Position numbers and translations under genes: made by a program. Of a stretch of DNA of 23,224 nucleotides, positions 1-8,417 are shown piece by piece. Origin of the DNA: Spongospora subterranea (lineage: Eukaryota > Endomyxa > Phytomyxea > Plasmodiophorida > Plasmodiophoridae); assembly GCA_900404475.1 (NCBI GenBank), contig OUQQ01000301.1, positions 1 to 23,224 on the forward strand, read 5' to 3'. The notes under the pieces were generated by a model. That model was given only the letters and a program-made list of their open reading frames with translations, searched no databases and was not told the DNA's origin. Each line of letters opens with the position of its first letter. Position 1 is the stretch's first letter.

Positions 1-259
1 ATACGCTTGTTCGCCTGCATTCGTAGACTAGCTCCCAGCTCCGGCTGTTCAAGGTCTTACACTTGGCGCTTTAAGGGCGGTTATTACATCTGTTGATACT
101 ACCATAAACATCACGATCACCCCACTATTTCATACCCATCTCACCCTTCTCATCGGTTATTCCCCTGTAATTGCTTCACTTCTCCCAAATCTTTTACCGC
201 CGACTCCATATTTCCTTCTTCTTTAATTTCTCGCTTCCGTTTTCTCAATCCTGTTTTGC
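1..259. other. Upstream region of the MFSD5-like gene
   Basis: No gene is recognised here. The last 120 bases before the ATG at 260 are rich in C and T on the plus strand, which suits the 5' leader of the downstream transporter gene. No TATA-like element or CACGTG box was seen. The first part may be the 3' flank of a neighbour outside the window. Confidence 0.4.
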
Positions 260-1667
260 ATGGGGCTTAGTCAGTCCCCCATGCTCACACAGCTCGTCGC
301 TCTGGCCCTTATCCTCTCAGGCGCCGCCGTCTACTCTCGCAAGCAGGCCCTGATTAGGCGAAACAAGACCGCCCAGGTTTTGGATCCCGTTGAGGCGCCC
401 TGTCCCATCTCGTCCCCAGAGCACCGCGCCTTCGAGCGCCTTTACCTAATTATCTACATCCTTGTAATGGGCGCTGATTGGCTTCAGGGTCCTTATGTAT
501 TTCAGCTTTACTCGGCTTATGGTTATTCTCAATCACAAATCGCGACCCTATTTGTTATCGGTTTTGCATCAAGTATGTTGGCAGGGACGTATATTGGCTC
601 GCTGGCAGACCGGTACGGTCGTCGCTCTTCTTGCCAGCTATTCGCCGTCCTCTACTGCATATCCTGTCTGCTGAAGCACGGTCGAGCCCCTCAGTACCTG
701 ATCGCCGGCAGGATAGCCGGTGGGATCTCCACCAGTATCCTATTCTCCTCGTTTGAGGCCTGGCTCGTTAAGCAGCACCATGCAAAGGGTTATCCCTCTG
801 AGCTCTTACCCCTTACTTTCTCTAAGGCCACCACACTCAACGGGATCGTCGCTATTGTTGCGGGTGTCATTGCCAATTGCGCCTATGATGTATTAGGACC
901 GGTCGGGCCATTTGACACCGCCGCTTTATTGCTTTGTATTAGTCTCATGCTGATAACCGCATTTTGGGACGAAAATTACGGTGATCAATCCGTTGAAATG
1001 AATGCATCATTTGCTGCAGCCGTCAGATGTATTGTTGGGGCTCCTAGGATATTGCTCCTGGGAGTATCGCAGTCTCTTTTCGAATCAGCAATGTACATAT
1101 TCGTTTTTATGTGGACTCCCGCTCTGGGGTCGTCAACCCTAGAACATGGATTGGTGTTCGCCTGTTTTATGGTGTGCACCATGATTGGTAGCACTATTTT
1201 TTCCACAATGATCGATAAGCAAATCCCAGTTGAACGCTTCGCTCCTTATATCTTCTCTGTGGCTTCATGTGCTTTGCTGGTTCCTGCGTTCTTCACACAT
1301 TTTTCCATTCGGTTGTTCTCCTTCTTCGTGTTTGAAGTCTGCTGTGGATTGTACTGGCCATCATTCGGTACCATGAGAGGCAAATACATACCTGATGAAA
1401 TTCGCAGCACAATCATGAACTTATTCCGTCTGCCTCTTAATTTCATTGTAGTATGCACTCTTCTTTTTGTAAGTGCACCATTGTGAATCACATTCTATCG
1501 CTCAATAATGTTGACATATACTTTAGCTGGATCGATTATCTCAAAACACCGTCTGGTTATTTTGCTCTGCTATGTTGGCCACGGCGTCAATCATTCAAGC
1601 TCAGCTGAAATCGGATATGTTCAACCACAACGATTTTATTCCTTTGAAGCGTGATGCAAGTCTATAA
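260..1667 (+). CDS. MFSD5-like major facilitator (molybdate-anion transporter family), 2 exons
   Basis: Predicted 12-helix membrane transporter of 449 residues, matching the roughly 450 residues of human MFSD5. Family hallmarks seen: ADWLQGPYV at about residues 72-80 at the start of the first MFS helix set, the loop 2-3 signature GSLADRYGRR at about 113-122, and the FESAMYIFVFMWTP region later. The MFSD5/MOT2 family is linked to molybdate uptake in algae; the substrate here is not proven. Exon 1 is 260-1468. A 58-base intron (1469-1526, GTAAGT to TTTAG) falls in phase 0, and exon 2 (1527-1667) adds 46 residues that restore the family's last helix. Reading through the intron would stop 5 residues in. 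The first ATG in frame (260) gives a short hydrophobic N-terminal segment as in MFSD5. Confidence 0.9.
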
Positions 1668-2557
1668 TAGATTGTCGCTGTTTTAAACTATTAGTTCACA
1701 AAAGCAGCGGAAGTCGGACACAAATTGCGACTGTTAATGCCAGTGCTTATAAACTACTCCTATATGCGTTATCACTTTGCTGAACCGTGCATTGCCGACG
1801 AACGCTATCCCTGAAACTCTGCCAAGCCACCGTAATCGGATTCAAACAGGAGAACCTTATGACACTTACAAATGAACCAATATATTTGTTTGCGGTTCAC
1901 TAGTATACATGTTATTCAAGTATGGCTTACACTTGAATCAAATGTGTTGACCTTGTTCAATCAGCTATTCCTGGTCAACTTTTGCACAGAAGTTGTCTAT
2001 TAACAACAGCAGAACCGTATCAGCAGTTGCTTCATTGAAAGCACAAAAAATCATTATTGGTATCTTCAATCGGATCAGGGGTTTGGATAAGGTCCATCTT
2101 ACAGACTTGAGCTTATGTTTTGAAAATCATCAATTTCAAAGCGTCTGGTCTCCACATTCCTGGCGAACTCGATGGCGTTTTGCCAACCGTTCTAGCATTT
2201 TATTTTAGGAAATTCCTTTTGGAGATGTTTAAAGTGATACATTGGTACAGTAGCTGATACTGATTGCCTATATGAGTTATCCAACAGTAATAGTCCATTG
2301 GCACATGATTCAAGAGAGAGAAGTACTCGGGTGAGGAAAGGAAGGACGACGAGCACAATCGTGTGGCGACGAGCGGTTGATTGATCTGGGGTTGAGGTGT
2401 TGCCAGGCCATGTGTGACAGGAGACAATGATGGGGAATCCAATCACAGATATACGGGACGGGAGACGGGTGTTGTGGACCAGGGAGATATAGCCAACAAC
2501 GCCCTCCCTGACCCTATATCCAATCGCCTCAATCAGTCCATCAACTCCAGACCGGTC
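1668..2557. other. Intergenic, no gene recognised
   Basis: About 890 bases between the transporter stop and the first ATG of the MARCH-type gene. Open frames here are short, and the overlapping minus-strand frame at 2192-2599 has no recognisable domain. There are small inverted repeats: TGAACC (about 1873) with GGTTCA (about 1895), and an 8-base arm ATTCAAGT/ACTTGAAT around 1914-1938 with a 9-base loop. The frame of the MARCH protein is open upstream to about 2414 but contains no ATG there. The segment probably holds terminator and promoter, possibly a 5' exon I cannot place. Confidence 0.4.
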
Positions 2558-3094
2558 ATGGCCACTCTCCCACCCTCTTCCCCAAACAATCAGGATCACA
2601 CCTGCCGTATTTGCCTCTCAGCAGAGGTGCAAGATTCTAATGGCGTCCAATCCCCATTGCTTCATCCATGTCGATGCAGAGGAACTCAAGGATCTGTTCA
2701 TGGATTATGTCTCACCAAATGGCTAATGGTCTCTTTAAGACATCGCTGTGAGCTGTGCTGCTTTCAATATGAAATACAGTTCGATTACCTGTCTGCAATG
2801 AGATTGATATTTCAGGGCAATCTACCTCATCATTGGCCTCGCCTATTAATTCACATTCTTTACCTTATTTTCCTGATCAGGCGCATTTTCACCGTTGTTC
2901 GTGGATGGTCTCGTCCGTTTCCATCGCTGACTCGTCGCTTTATACTAGCCATAGCTGTTGTTCACACATCATTATTTGTTCTGGCTGATTCACACTATGT
3001 CTTCCATGAATTGAGAATGTGGATTCTACAGCATCCAAATATATCCATTATCGATGATCCGTTTGGCGCAAGAAAATCCATACGCCTGAAATAA
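2558..3094 (+). CDS. RING-CH (MARCH-type) membrane E3 ubiquitin ligase
   Basis: Small membrane ubiquitin ligase, 178 residues from the first in-frame ATG (2558). The C4HC3 RING-CH finger lies at about residues 16-67: CRIC, then CRCRG, then the H-x2-C pair with the family's CLTKWL tryptophan, and finally CELC. RING-CH has cysteine at the fourth ligand and histidine at the fifth, which separates it from ordinary RING. Two hydrophobic segments follow (about residues 95-115 and 128-145), giving the finger-plus-hairpin layout of MARCH proteins, which recruit E2 enzymes at the membrane and tag membrane proteins. No intron is needed. The frame is open upstream for 48 codons without ATG, so an upstream spliced exon is possible. 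It ends 125 bases before the convergent kinase gene; an ATAATAAA-like polyadenylation signal lies near 3158. Confidence 0.85.
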   Translation: MATLPPSSPNNQDHTCRICLSAEVQDSNGVQSPLLHPCRCRGTQGSVHGLCLTKWLMVSLRHRCELCCFQYEIQFDYLSAMRLIFQGNLPHHWPRLLIHILYLIFLIRRIFTVVRGWSRPFPSLTRRFILAIAVVHTSLFVLADSHYVFHELRMWILQHPNISIIDDPFGARKSIRLK

Positions 3095-3219
3095 GCAGAT
3101 GGGTCGTTGCACAAAACCAACATTGTCTATAGCTCATCTAAACTAATTGCACATTATATAATAAATGGAATATATATATTAAAGCAATATTACATGATAT
3201 TAAAATAGAGAATGGGGAA
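3095..3219. other. AT-rich 3' junction of convergent genes
   Basis: This short AT-rich spacer lies between the stop of the MARCH-type gene (+) and the stop of the kinase gene (-). It includes TA-repeat tracts around 3160-3180 and likely holds the polyadenylation signals of both transcripts. Confidence 0.5.
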
Positions 3220-4379
3220 TTAGCGGGTAAAAGGGGAATTGCCGAATGGAAATAGAGGGGAAAAGAAGGGATGACCGAGGGCCTGTTGAGGGGTCAAACG
3301 AGACCAGGGATTATAGTCGAGTAAAGCGGCGATAAAGGTGACCAGACCCGGGTCGTGAGTCCCGATACGAGAGGATATAGTGGCCAGGTTCTCCCGACCC
3401 TGATCGCCACGAGAGACCGGATCGGAGGAGAACACATGTCGGGGGACAGGGCCAAGCAGCTCTTGCCATAATGTGGATAGATGATCTGGGCTGATGGCAG
3501 GGAAGAGGACATCCCCTGTGAACAGCTCACATAGAACACAGCCCAGGGACCACATATCAATAGGATAGCTGAACCCTTTCATCCTGTAGACCACCTCTGG
3601 AGCTCGATAGAATAACGACTGGATATTGAAATCATCCCAATATGCACAAGTCTCCTTAGATAATACTGAATTGCCAAGATCAGTTAGCTTTATTGCCATT
3701 GATCCTGAACAGGAAATATCACTATCTGGTGTTCGTAATAAGATGTTCTCTGGTTTGATCTAAACGACACCATATCAATTAGCACTGTGCCGCCTTCAGC
3801 AATGGAAAGAAACACCAGACCTACATCAGCATGAATAAGGCCAGCTTTCTGAAGATGGATCAAGGCTGAAACCAGCTGAACCGCCACCTTCCTCAACCGG
3901 TGCACGTTTTTTCTGGTCCTGGGCAACGCCCTGAGTAGACAGGGCCCACACAGATCCAAGACCAAACAGACAAATCCCTGGTGTAAAAACCAGTCATGAA
4001 GACGGGTTATATTAGGACTGTCTAAAGCGCTTAAAGCCGCTCGCTCCTGTTGCCCAATGAAAGCCTGTTCAGGGCTCACCATCTTAATGGCAACACGTCG
4101 CTCGACCGGATAAAGAATATCCAGGCAGAGAACGATGGAGGAGAAGGTGCCCTGGGCAATTAGCGATAACGGGCGGTAGCGGCGGTGGAGTAATGCAGGT
4201 TGGGGGTCAGGTCCAGGGCGGTAGAGGGTATCTTTCCGCCCTGCAGTCATATAGACCAGGAGATTGCAGGGGCGAGGAGGGCGGGGGCTCAGGCCGCCAC
4301 CGCCATGACCGGGATGGACAGCAGGAGCCAGAACGGTTGGAGCAGGCATGGGCGGCCATTTGGTGCCAGGACGGCGCAC
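3220..4379 (-). CDS. Divergent DYRK-like CMGC protein kinase, 2 exons
   Basis: Protein kinase of 364 residues. Exon 1 is 4379-3825, the 65-base intron 3824-3760 (GTAGGT to TTTAG, phase 0), and exon 2 3759-3220. The intron splits the catalytic loop exactly, so HAD in exon 1 joins IKPENILL in exon 2. Seen: glycine loop IAQGTFSSIV (about 74-83), VAIK lysine 99, catalytic Asp 185, DLG at 212-214 in place of DFG, APE at 238-240, DMWSLGC at 253-259. The IQS-FYRAPE activation segment and the CELFTGDVLFP stretch are typical of DYRK/HIPK/PRP4 kinases; DLG is also seen in SRPKs. The HRD arginine is alanine, and the DYRK autophosphorylated tyrosine position reads asparagine. The N-terminal ~65 residues are Pro/Gly-rich. 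An in-frame stop lies 13 codons upstream of the ATG. Subfamily is uncertain. Confidence 0.85.
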
Positions 4380-4591
4380 AGGGTCATCAGGGGGATCCGC
4401 TCCACGGTCATGGCGCTACGACAGGCACTGTACAGTGTACATATAAGGGTCAATGGTGGTGCGAGGCCGCGTCAGGGCTGACCACACCAGAACCGTGACG
4501 GAGTCCGCCACGGCCTCCTCATCTGAACTCAGGATCACTCGTCACCGTCTTTCTGCCTGCCATCGCAGGAAATACGAAATCACTGACCACG
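4380..4591. promoter_or_regulatory. Divergent promoter region of kinase (-) and NOC3 (+)
   Basis: This 212-base gap separates two start codons on opposite strands, so it must hold both promoters and leaders. It contains the small palindrome-rich stretch CACTGTACAGTG near 4427 and nearby repeats of GTACA. No CACGTG box or clear TATA box was found. Short open frames crossing it look like chance. Confidence 0.5.
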
Positions 4592-6679
4592 ATGGGTAAA
4601 GGACAGAAAAGAAACCGGGGCGAAAAGGGAAAAGGGAAATGGATCGATTGTGCACCAATAGCAAATAATGATAACGATATCAGTGATTGTGATATATTAT
4701 CAGACGATATGGAATATTGGAATAGCCACAAAGGGGCGTCATTCATCGCGAACATGTCCCTTCCTCAGAGATTACCAGTTAAGGATGACGATGGTCATGT
4801 TCGCCCCTCTCGTATGCACGAAGCGGATAAGACGGTCCCTGATCCCGTCCCTGATCCCGTCCCTGTTCAGGTCCAAAGCGGTGATCGTGATCCCTCGGCA
4901 GCCCCCCTCCCTCCCTCATCGATCGCCCCAGTCCTCACCCCTCCCCAAGCTCGTGTCCTCATCGCCCAACTCGCCTCCTCAGCCTGTGCTGACCCCTCCT
5001 CCTCCCTGGCTCCCTCATTGTCCCAGCTCATGGCGCTATCCACTTCCTCAGCCAATCCCATCGCTACTCGCCAACTGGCTCTCCTGTCCCAGGTCGCCAT
5101 ATTTGTGGATATCTGTCCCAGTTATCCTATTCGGTCATCTCCTGACCAGGATCCCTCAATCAAGCTCAGTAAGGAGGTGAAGGCGTTAAGGGCCTACGAG
5201 TCCTCATTGCTTACCGCATATTCCCGTCTCGTCAGACACCTTATCGGCCTGAGCAAGCGCTCTGCCCGCCCTCCATCCTCGCCATCATCTCCTTCATCCT
5301 CAGCCTGGTTAATGTCGTTGACCGCTATCCGCTCCCTTTCCCATTTGATAGGACGTCTGTCCCACTTTAATATGGCCAAAGAGATCATCACTTGTCTGGT
5401 CCCATTAGCCAATCACAGCTCATCTCAACAGATTATCAACCTCTCATCCAACGCCATAATCGATATGATCCGCCGCCCTAATTGTACTGATCACGCCGTT
5501 CATGTCCTCAATATAATCGACAAGATCATCACCTCATCTCGCTATAGTGTTCGCCCATCCCTTCTCCGCCTTCTGTTATTCCTCCCATTACGAACATCAT
5601 CATCAGGTCCAACTCGTAAACCCTCTGGCAAGTCCCGGGTTGTCGATCAGGATCTTCGTCGTGATCTCAACGCTAGCCAAGCTGTTGAATCAGCTGGTAA
5701 AGCCAATCGCACACAGCAGGTATTGCTCCAGACCCTATTCCGTATATATTTCACAATATTACGATCATCGCCATCGTCATCCATTATACCTGTCGTCCTT
5801 GAAGGATTGGCCAAATTCGCGTACTTGATCAATGTTGATCTGCTCCTTGATCTGTTATCCCATTTGGATCTGTTAATGGCATCACCCGATCTGCCATTAT
5901 CATCATCCATCAACTGTATCCTAGCCGCATTCCGAATGCTTCATGCACAAGGATCAGCGATCATGATTGACGCACAGGATTTCTATCGCCGTCTCTACAC
6001 AGATATGGACCTGTTTGTCGAGATGGAACATCATCATCTCGTCCCATCTCTACTCGACGCGATTGATCTCATGTTCATCAAACGCCGCCAACTATCCATC
6101 GATCGCGTATCCTCGTTCATGATCAAACTGGCCAATCTGTCTATCCGATTGCCCTTCCCTGAGTCGATATCTTGTCTACATTGTATTCAGTCGTTAATGG
6201 GCCGATATCCTCAATCGTCACGTCTTCTCGATAACGATATCTCATCATCCTATACCGGTCTCGCTTCATCCACTTCTCATGCCGATCTTGATCACGATAA
6301 GCCCTTCTCGTCGTGTCTCTGGCAATTATCGCTGCTCTCTAATGCTTTTCAGCCTATCGTGGCCAAGTATTCTCGCTCATTAGCCGCTCAAACTGCTCTC
6401 CCTGTGGATCAGCTCAGATTAACCCCAACACAGTTATTGGATCATTACACCCCATCCATATCGCCATCGTTTACTCCCTCGTTAGCACCGCCAACGACAT
6501 TATCGGACCGTAAACGACCTGCTCGGATCCGGGCCCATCATAGTAAAGAGAGTTCAATGGCGATTAGACAGCGATTATCACGAGGGTTGATAGGGTCGAT
6601 GGATCAACAAAATGAACAGGTGATGACCGAGAGGGAGTTTATCAGATACAGTAATAGGCAATCGATATCGCCATCATAA
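4592..6679 (+). CDS. NOC3: Nucleolar complex protein 3 (NOC3), ribosome biogenesis
   Basis: Intron-less gene for a 695-residue NOC3 protein. NOC3 works with NOC2 in late nucleolar to nucleoplasmic steps of 60S pre-ribosome maturation; the yeast protein is also tied to replication licensing. Seen: basic N-terminus (about 1-16); acidic and Pro/Ser-rich linker with a DPVP repeat (about 83-92); a conserved NOC3 block at about 170-220 with DICPSYPIR and KLSKEVKALRAYE; HEAT-like helices at about 235-345; and a C-terminal CBF/NOC block with LEGLAKFAYLINVDLL, then ILAAFRMLHAQG and FYRRLY. Compared with about 660-800 residues elsewhere, length is normal, though the N-terminal acidic domain is short. 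The C-terminal 60 residues are Ser/Pro and then Arg-rich. The ATG at 4592 begins a Lys/Arg-rich start as expected for a nucleolar protein. Confidence 0.9.
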   Translation: MGKGQKRNRGEKGKGKWIDCAPIANNDNDISDCDILSDDMEYWNSHKGASFIANMSLPQRLPVKDDDGHVRPSRMHEADKTVPDPVPDPVPVQVQSGDRDPSAAPLPPSSIAPVLTPPQARVLIAQLASSACADPSSSLAPSLSQLMALSTSSANPIATRQLALLSQVAIFVDICPSYPIRSSPDQDPSIKLSKEVKALRAYESSLLTAYSRLVRHLIGLSKRSARPPSSPSSPSSSAWLMSLTAIRSLSHLIGRLSHFNMAKEIITCLVPLANHSSSQQIINLSSNAIIDMIRRPNCTDHAVHVLNIIDKIITSSRYSVRPSLLRLLLFLPLRTSSSGPTRKPSGKSRVVDQDLRRDLNASQAVESAGKANRTQQVLLQTLFRIYFTILRSSPSSSIIPVVLEGLAKFAYLINVDLLLDLLSHLDLLMASPDLPLSSSINCILAAFRMLHAQGSAIMIDAQDFYRRLYTDMDLFVEMEHHHLVPSLLDAIDLMFIKRRQLSIDRVSSFMIKLANLSIRLPFPESISCLHCIQSLMGRYPQSSRLLDNDISSSYTGLASSTSHADLDHDKPFSSCLWQLSLLSNAFQPIVAKYSRSLAAQTALPVDQLRLTPTQLLDHYTPSISPSFTPSLAPPTTLSDRKRPARIRAHHSKESSMAIRQRLSRGLIGSMDQQNEQVMTEREFIRYSNRQSISPS
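4837..4868 (+). repeat. 12-base tandem repeat coding Asp-Pro-Val-Pro
   Basis: Near-identical 12-base units (GTCCCTGATCCC type) run two and a half times inside the NOC3 gene and encode a DPVPDPVPVP-like linker. Such a run is prone to slippage and may vary in length between strains. Confidence 0.75.
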
Positions 6680-7011
6680 CCTGTTATAATACAAATTAAT
6701 ATCGTTTAGTTAGGCACATAATCATCACATCTCATATCCCATTAATTACTCCCGTTCAGATATGATCATATTCATCAGATCATATTCATCATCATCTCAA
6801 TGTTCAGATATGATCATATTCATCATCATCTCAATGTTCAGATATGATCATATTCATCATCATCTCAATGTTCAGATATGATCATATTCATCATCATCTC
6901 AATGTTCAGACATGATCATATTCATCATTATCTCATCCCATGTCCTACACTGTTTATCCCTTCCCATTATATTATAGACCACATATTCACTGCCTCTTTC
7001 ATCTGTTCACA
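6680..7011. other. Convergent 3' intergenic region with tandem repeat
   Basis: This region lies between the stop of NOC3 (+) and the stop of DRC10 (-). It holds the 34-base tandem repeat listed separately and AT-rich flanks (an ATACAAATTAATATCG stretch near 6691, then TATATTATAG near 6970) that could carry polyadenylation signals for both genes. No gene is seen; open frames across the repeat arise from its periodic sequence. Confidence 0.6.
6754..6936 (+). repeat. 34-base tandem repeat, about 5 copies
   Basis: Unit begins GTTCAGATATGATCATATTC and continues with ATCATCATCTCAAT (34 bases). Copies start at 6754, 6802, 6836, 6870 and 6904. The first is 48 bases because 14 bases (GATCATATTCATCA) are duplicated inside it. 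The last copy is diverged (ACATG for ATATG, TTATC for TCATC). The three middle copies are identical, which suggests recent expansion. Each unit carries TGATCA palindromes. It sits in the shared 3' region of two convergent genes. Confidence 0.93.
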
Positions 7012-8184
7012 TCACTTCTTCCCTTTTTTCCCCTTTCCTCCTTTCTTCCCTTTCCTCCCTTCCCCCTTCGCCTTCTTCATCTTAGCGACCTGTTTCCTTA
7101 TCAGATATCCTCTATACATCTTCTGTATCACTGTCGCATATAGGTATTGAAGTCGTTCCTCCTCCAACTTCGCCCTCTTCATCTCCTCGATCTTCTGCTC
7201 ATACGCTTCCCTCTCTCCCATCAACAGATCTGCTTCATCTCTCATCGCGATCAACCGTCCCTGATCCGCCTCATACAGATCAACCAATCTGTTCGTCTCT
7301 TCCGTTAATCCGATCATAATCTCATCATATCTCCTGATCTGTTCCTCAACCTCAATCGTCACTCGTCGCACCTCCTTCCTCCCTTTCATCTCCCTCTCGC
7401 TCACATCTGCTCGCAGCGATTCCATCTGGCTGGCCAGGTTTTGCACAGCCGCTGTCTCTGCCTTGGCCATGGCCTCATCCTGATCAAGGGAGGTCAACGC
7501 CAAATCTCGTTGCCTTTTGAGGGCTCCTTCCCGCTCATCAAGACCCGACCCGATTTTGCCCAGCTCCATCCTGAGTTTATCTCGTCTGGCGATCGCTTGC
7601 GCCCTCCTTAATTGTTGTTCAGCCCTAGTGTTGATGGCCATGACCCCCAACGCCCGTCGCCTCTGCCTCGCGTCCTCAATGGTCTTGGTTAATTCTTCCT
7701 GGCGATTCCCTTCCCGCCCTCCTGTCTCGTCAACCATCGCCATCAACCTCATCCGAGTTGACTGGAAATAGGTGGCCACAACCTGCAGCTGTATAAACCA
7801 TGGCTGATCGTGACAATGATGGCTATGGCGTAATGATAGAAGAAGGTGTGGAGCGAGACGGAATTTACGACAGATTGATCGCAATGAGTCGGCCAATAAC
7901 AGGGAACAGTCGAACAGATCGTTGGAGATGGGAAGTGAGGAACGGGATGAGGAATGGGACGGGATCGTATTGTCAAACCGCTGTCCTAACAGCGAACGGT
8001 ATCGGGATTCAATCTCAAGGTGTTCATGAATCATGAATGCGATCTCTTCCCCCAATTTAGTTCGTAGATTATCATGTAATAATATATCAGGGGTCAATAG
8101 AGATACCACCTCGAACTCTATTGCGGCTTCATCGAATATTGACGACAGATAGGTGATATCATTAATGGGGACCATGGTGGTCAT
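7012..8184 (-). CDS. DRC10: Dynein regulatory complex subunit 10 (DRC10/IQCD-like)
   Basis: Intron-less 390-residue axonemal protein. DRC10 belongs to the nexin-dynein regulatory complex, which links outer doublets and controls ciliary beating. The N-terminal block LSSIFDEAAIEFEVVSLL (about 13-30) followed by KLGEEIAFMIHEHLEIE (about 43-59) matches the family's start. A long coiled coil runs over about 155-345. One IQ motif, ATVIQKMYRGYLIRKQ (about 350-365), would bind calmodulin or a calmodulin-like protein, and the tail (about 368-390) is Lys/Gly-rich like that of human IQCD. DRC9/IQCG is related, but the order and the KGKKGKK tail favour DRC10. Length is close to the 449 residues of the human protein. 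It implies the organism makes a motile flagellum. The first ATG in frame is 8184; a second sits three codons later. Confidence 0.85.
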   Translation of the reverse strand: MTTMVPINDITYLSSIFDEAAIEFEVVSLLTPDILLHDNLRTKLGEEIAFMIHEHLEIESRYRSLLGQRFDNTIPSHSSSRSSLPISNDLFDCSLLLADSLRSICRKFRLAPHLLLSLRHSHHCHDQPWFIQLQVVATYFQSTRMRLMAMVDETGGREGNRQEELTKTIEDARQRRRALGVMAINTRAEQQLRRAQAIARRDKLRMELGKIGSGLDEREGALKRQRDLALTSLDQDEAMAKAETAAVQNLASQMESLRADVSEREMKGRKEVRRVTIEVEEQIRRYDEIMIGLTEETNRLVDLYEADQGRLIAMRDEADLLMGEREAYEQKIEEMKRAKLEEERLQYLYATVIQKMYRGYLIRKQVAKMKKAKGEGRKGKKGGKGKKGKK

Positions 8185-8417
8185 GATGTGATTGAGGATT
8201 AGCAGAATAAGGGACTATTACATGATCGGTTGTGGTCCTGGCAATGAGTACAGATAATATCCAGGGGAGGAGGGATGAGATATTTATACCGAGGACAGAT
8301 GGGCAATTGTATTATTATGAAGGAGGAATAGGGACAGGATCATATAAATAAAGGGGATTCGTAATAGGTATTCACTTGAGGAGTTGAGATATTGGGCCAT
8401 GGGGGATCATATCAACT

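Noticed and set aside
1914..1938. 8-base inverted repeat ATTCAAGT...ACTTGAAT as a hairpin or terminator
   Set aside because: Arms of this length are expected by chance in AT-rich intergenic DNA; intrinsic hairpin terminators are not used by eukaryotic Pol II.
2192..2599. 135-codon minus-strand frame overlapping the 5' part of the MARCH-type gene
   Set aside because: No recognised domain, and it overlaps a plus-strand RING-CH gene supported by all eight metal ligands.
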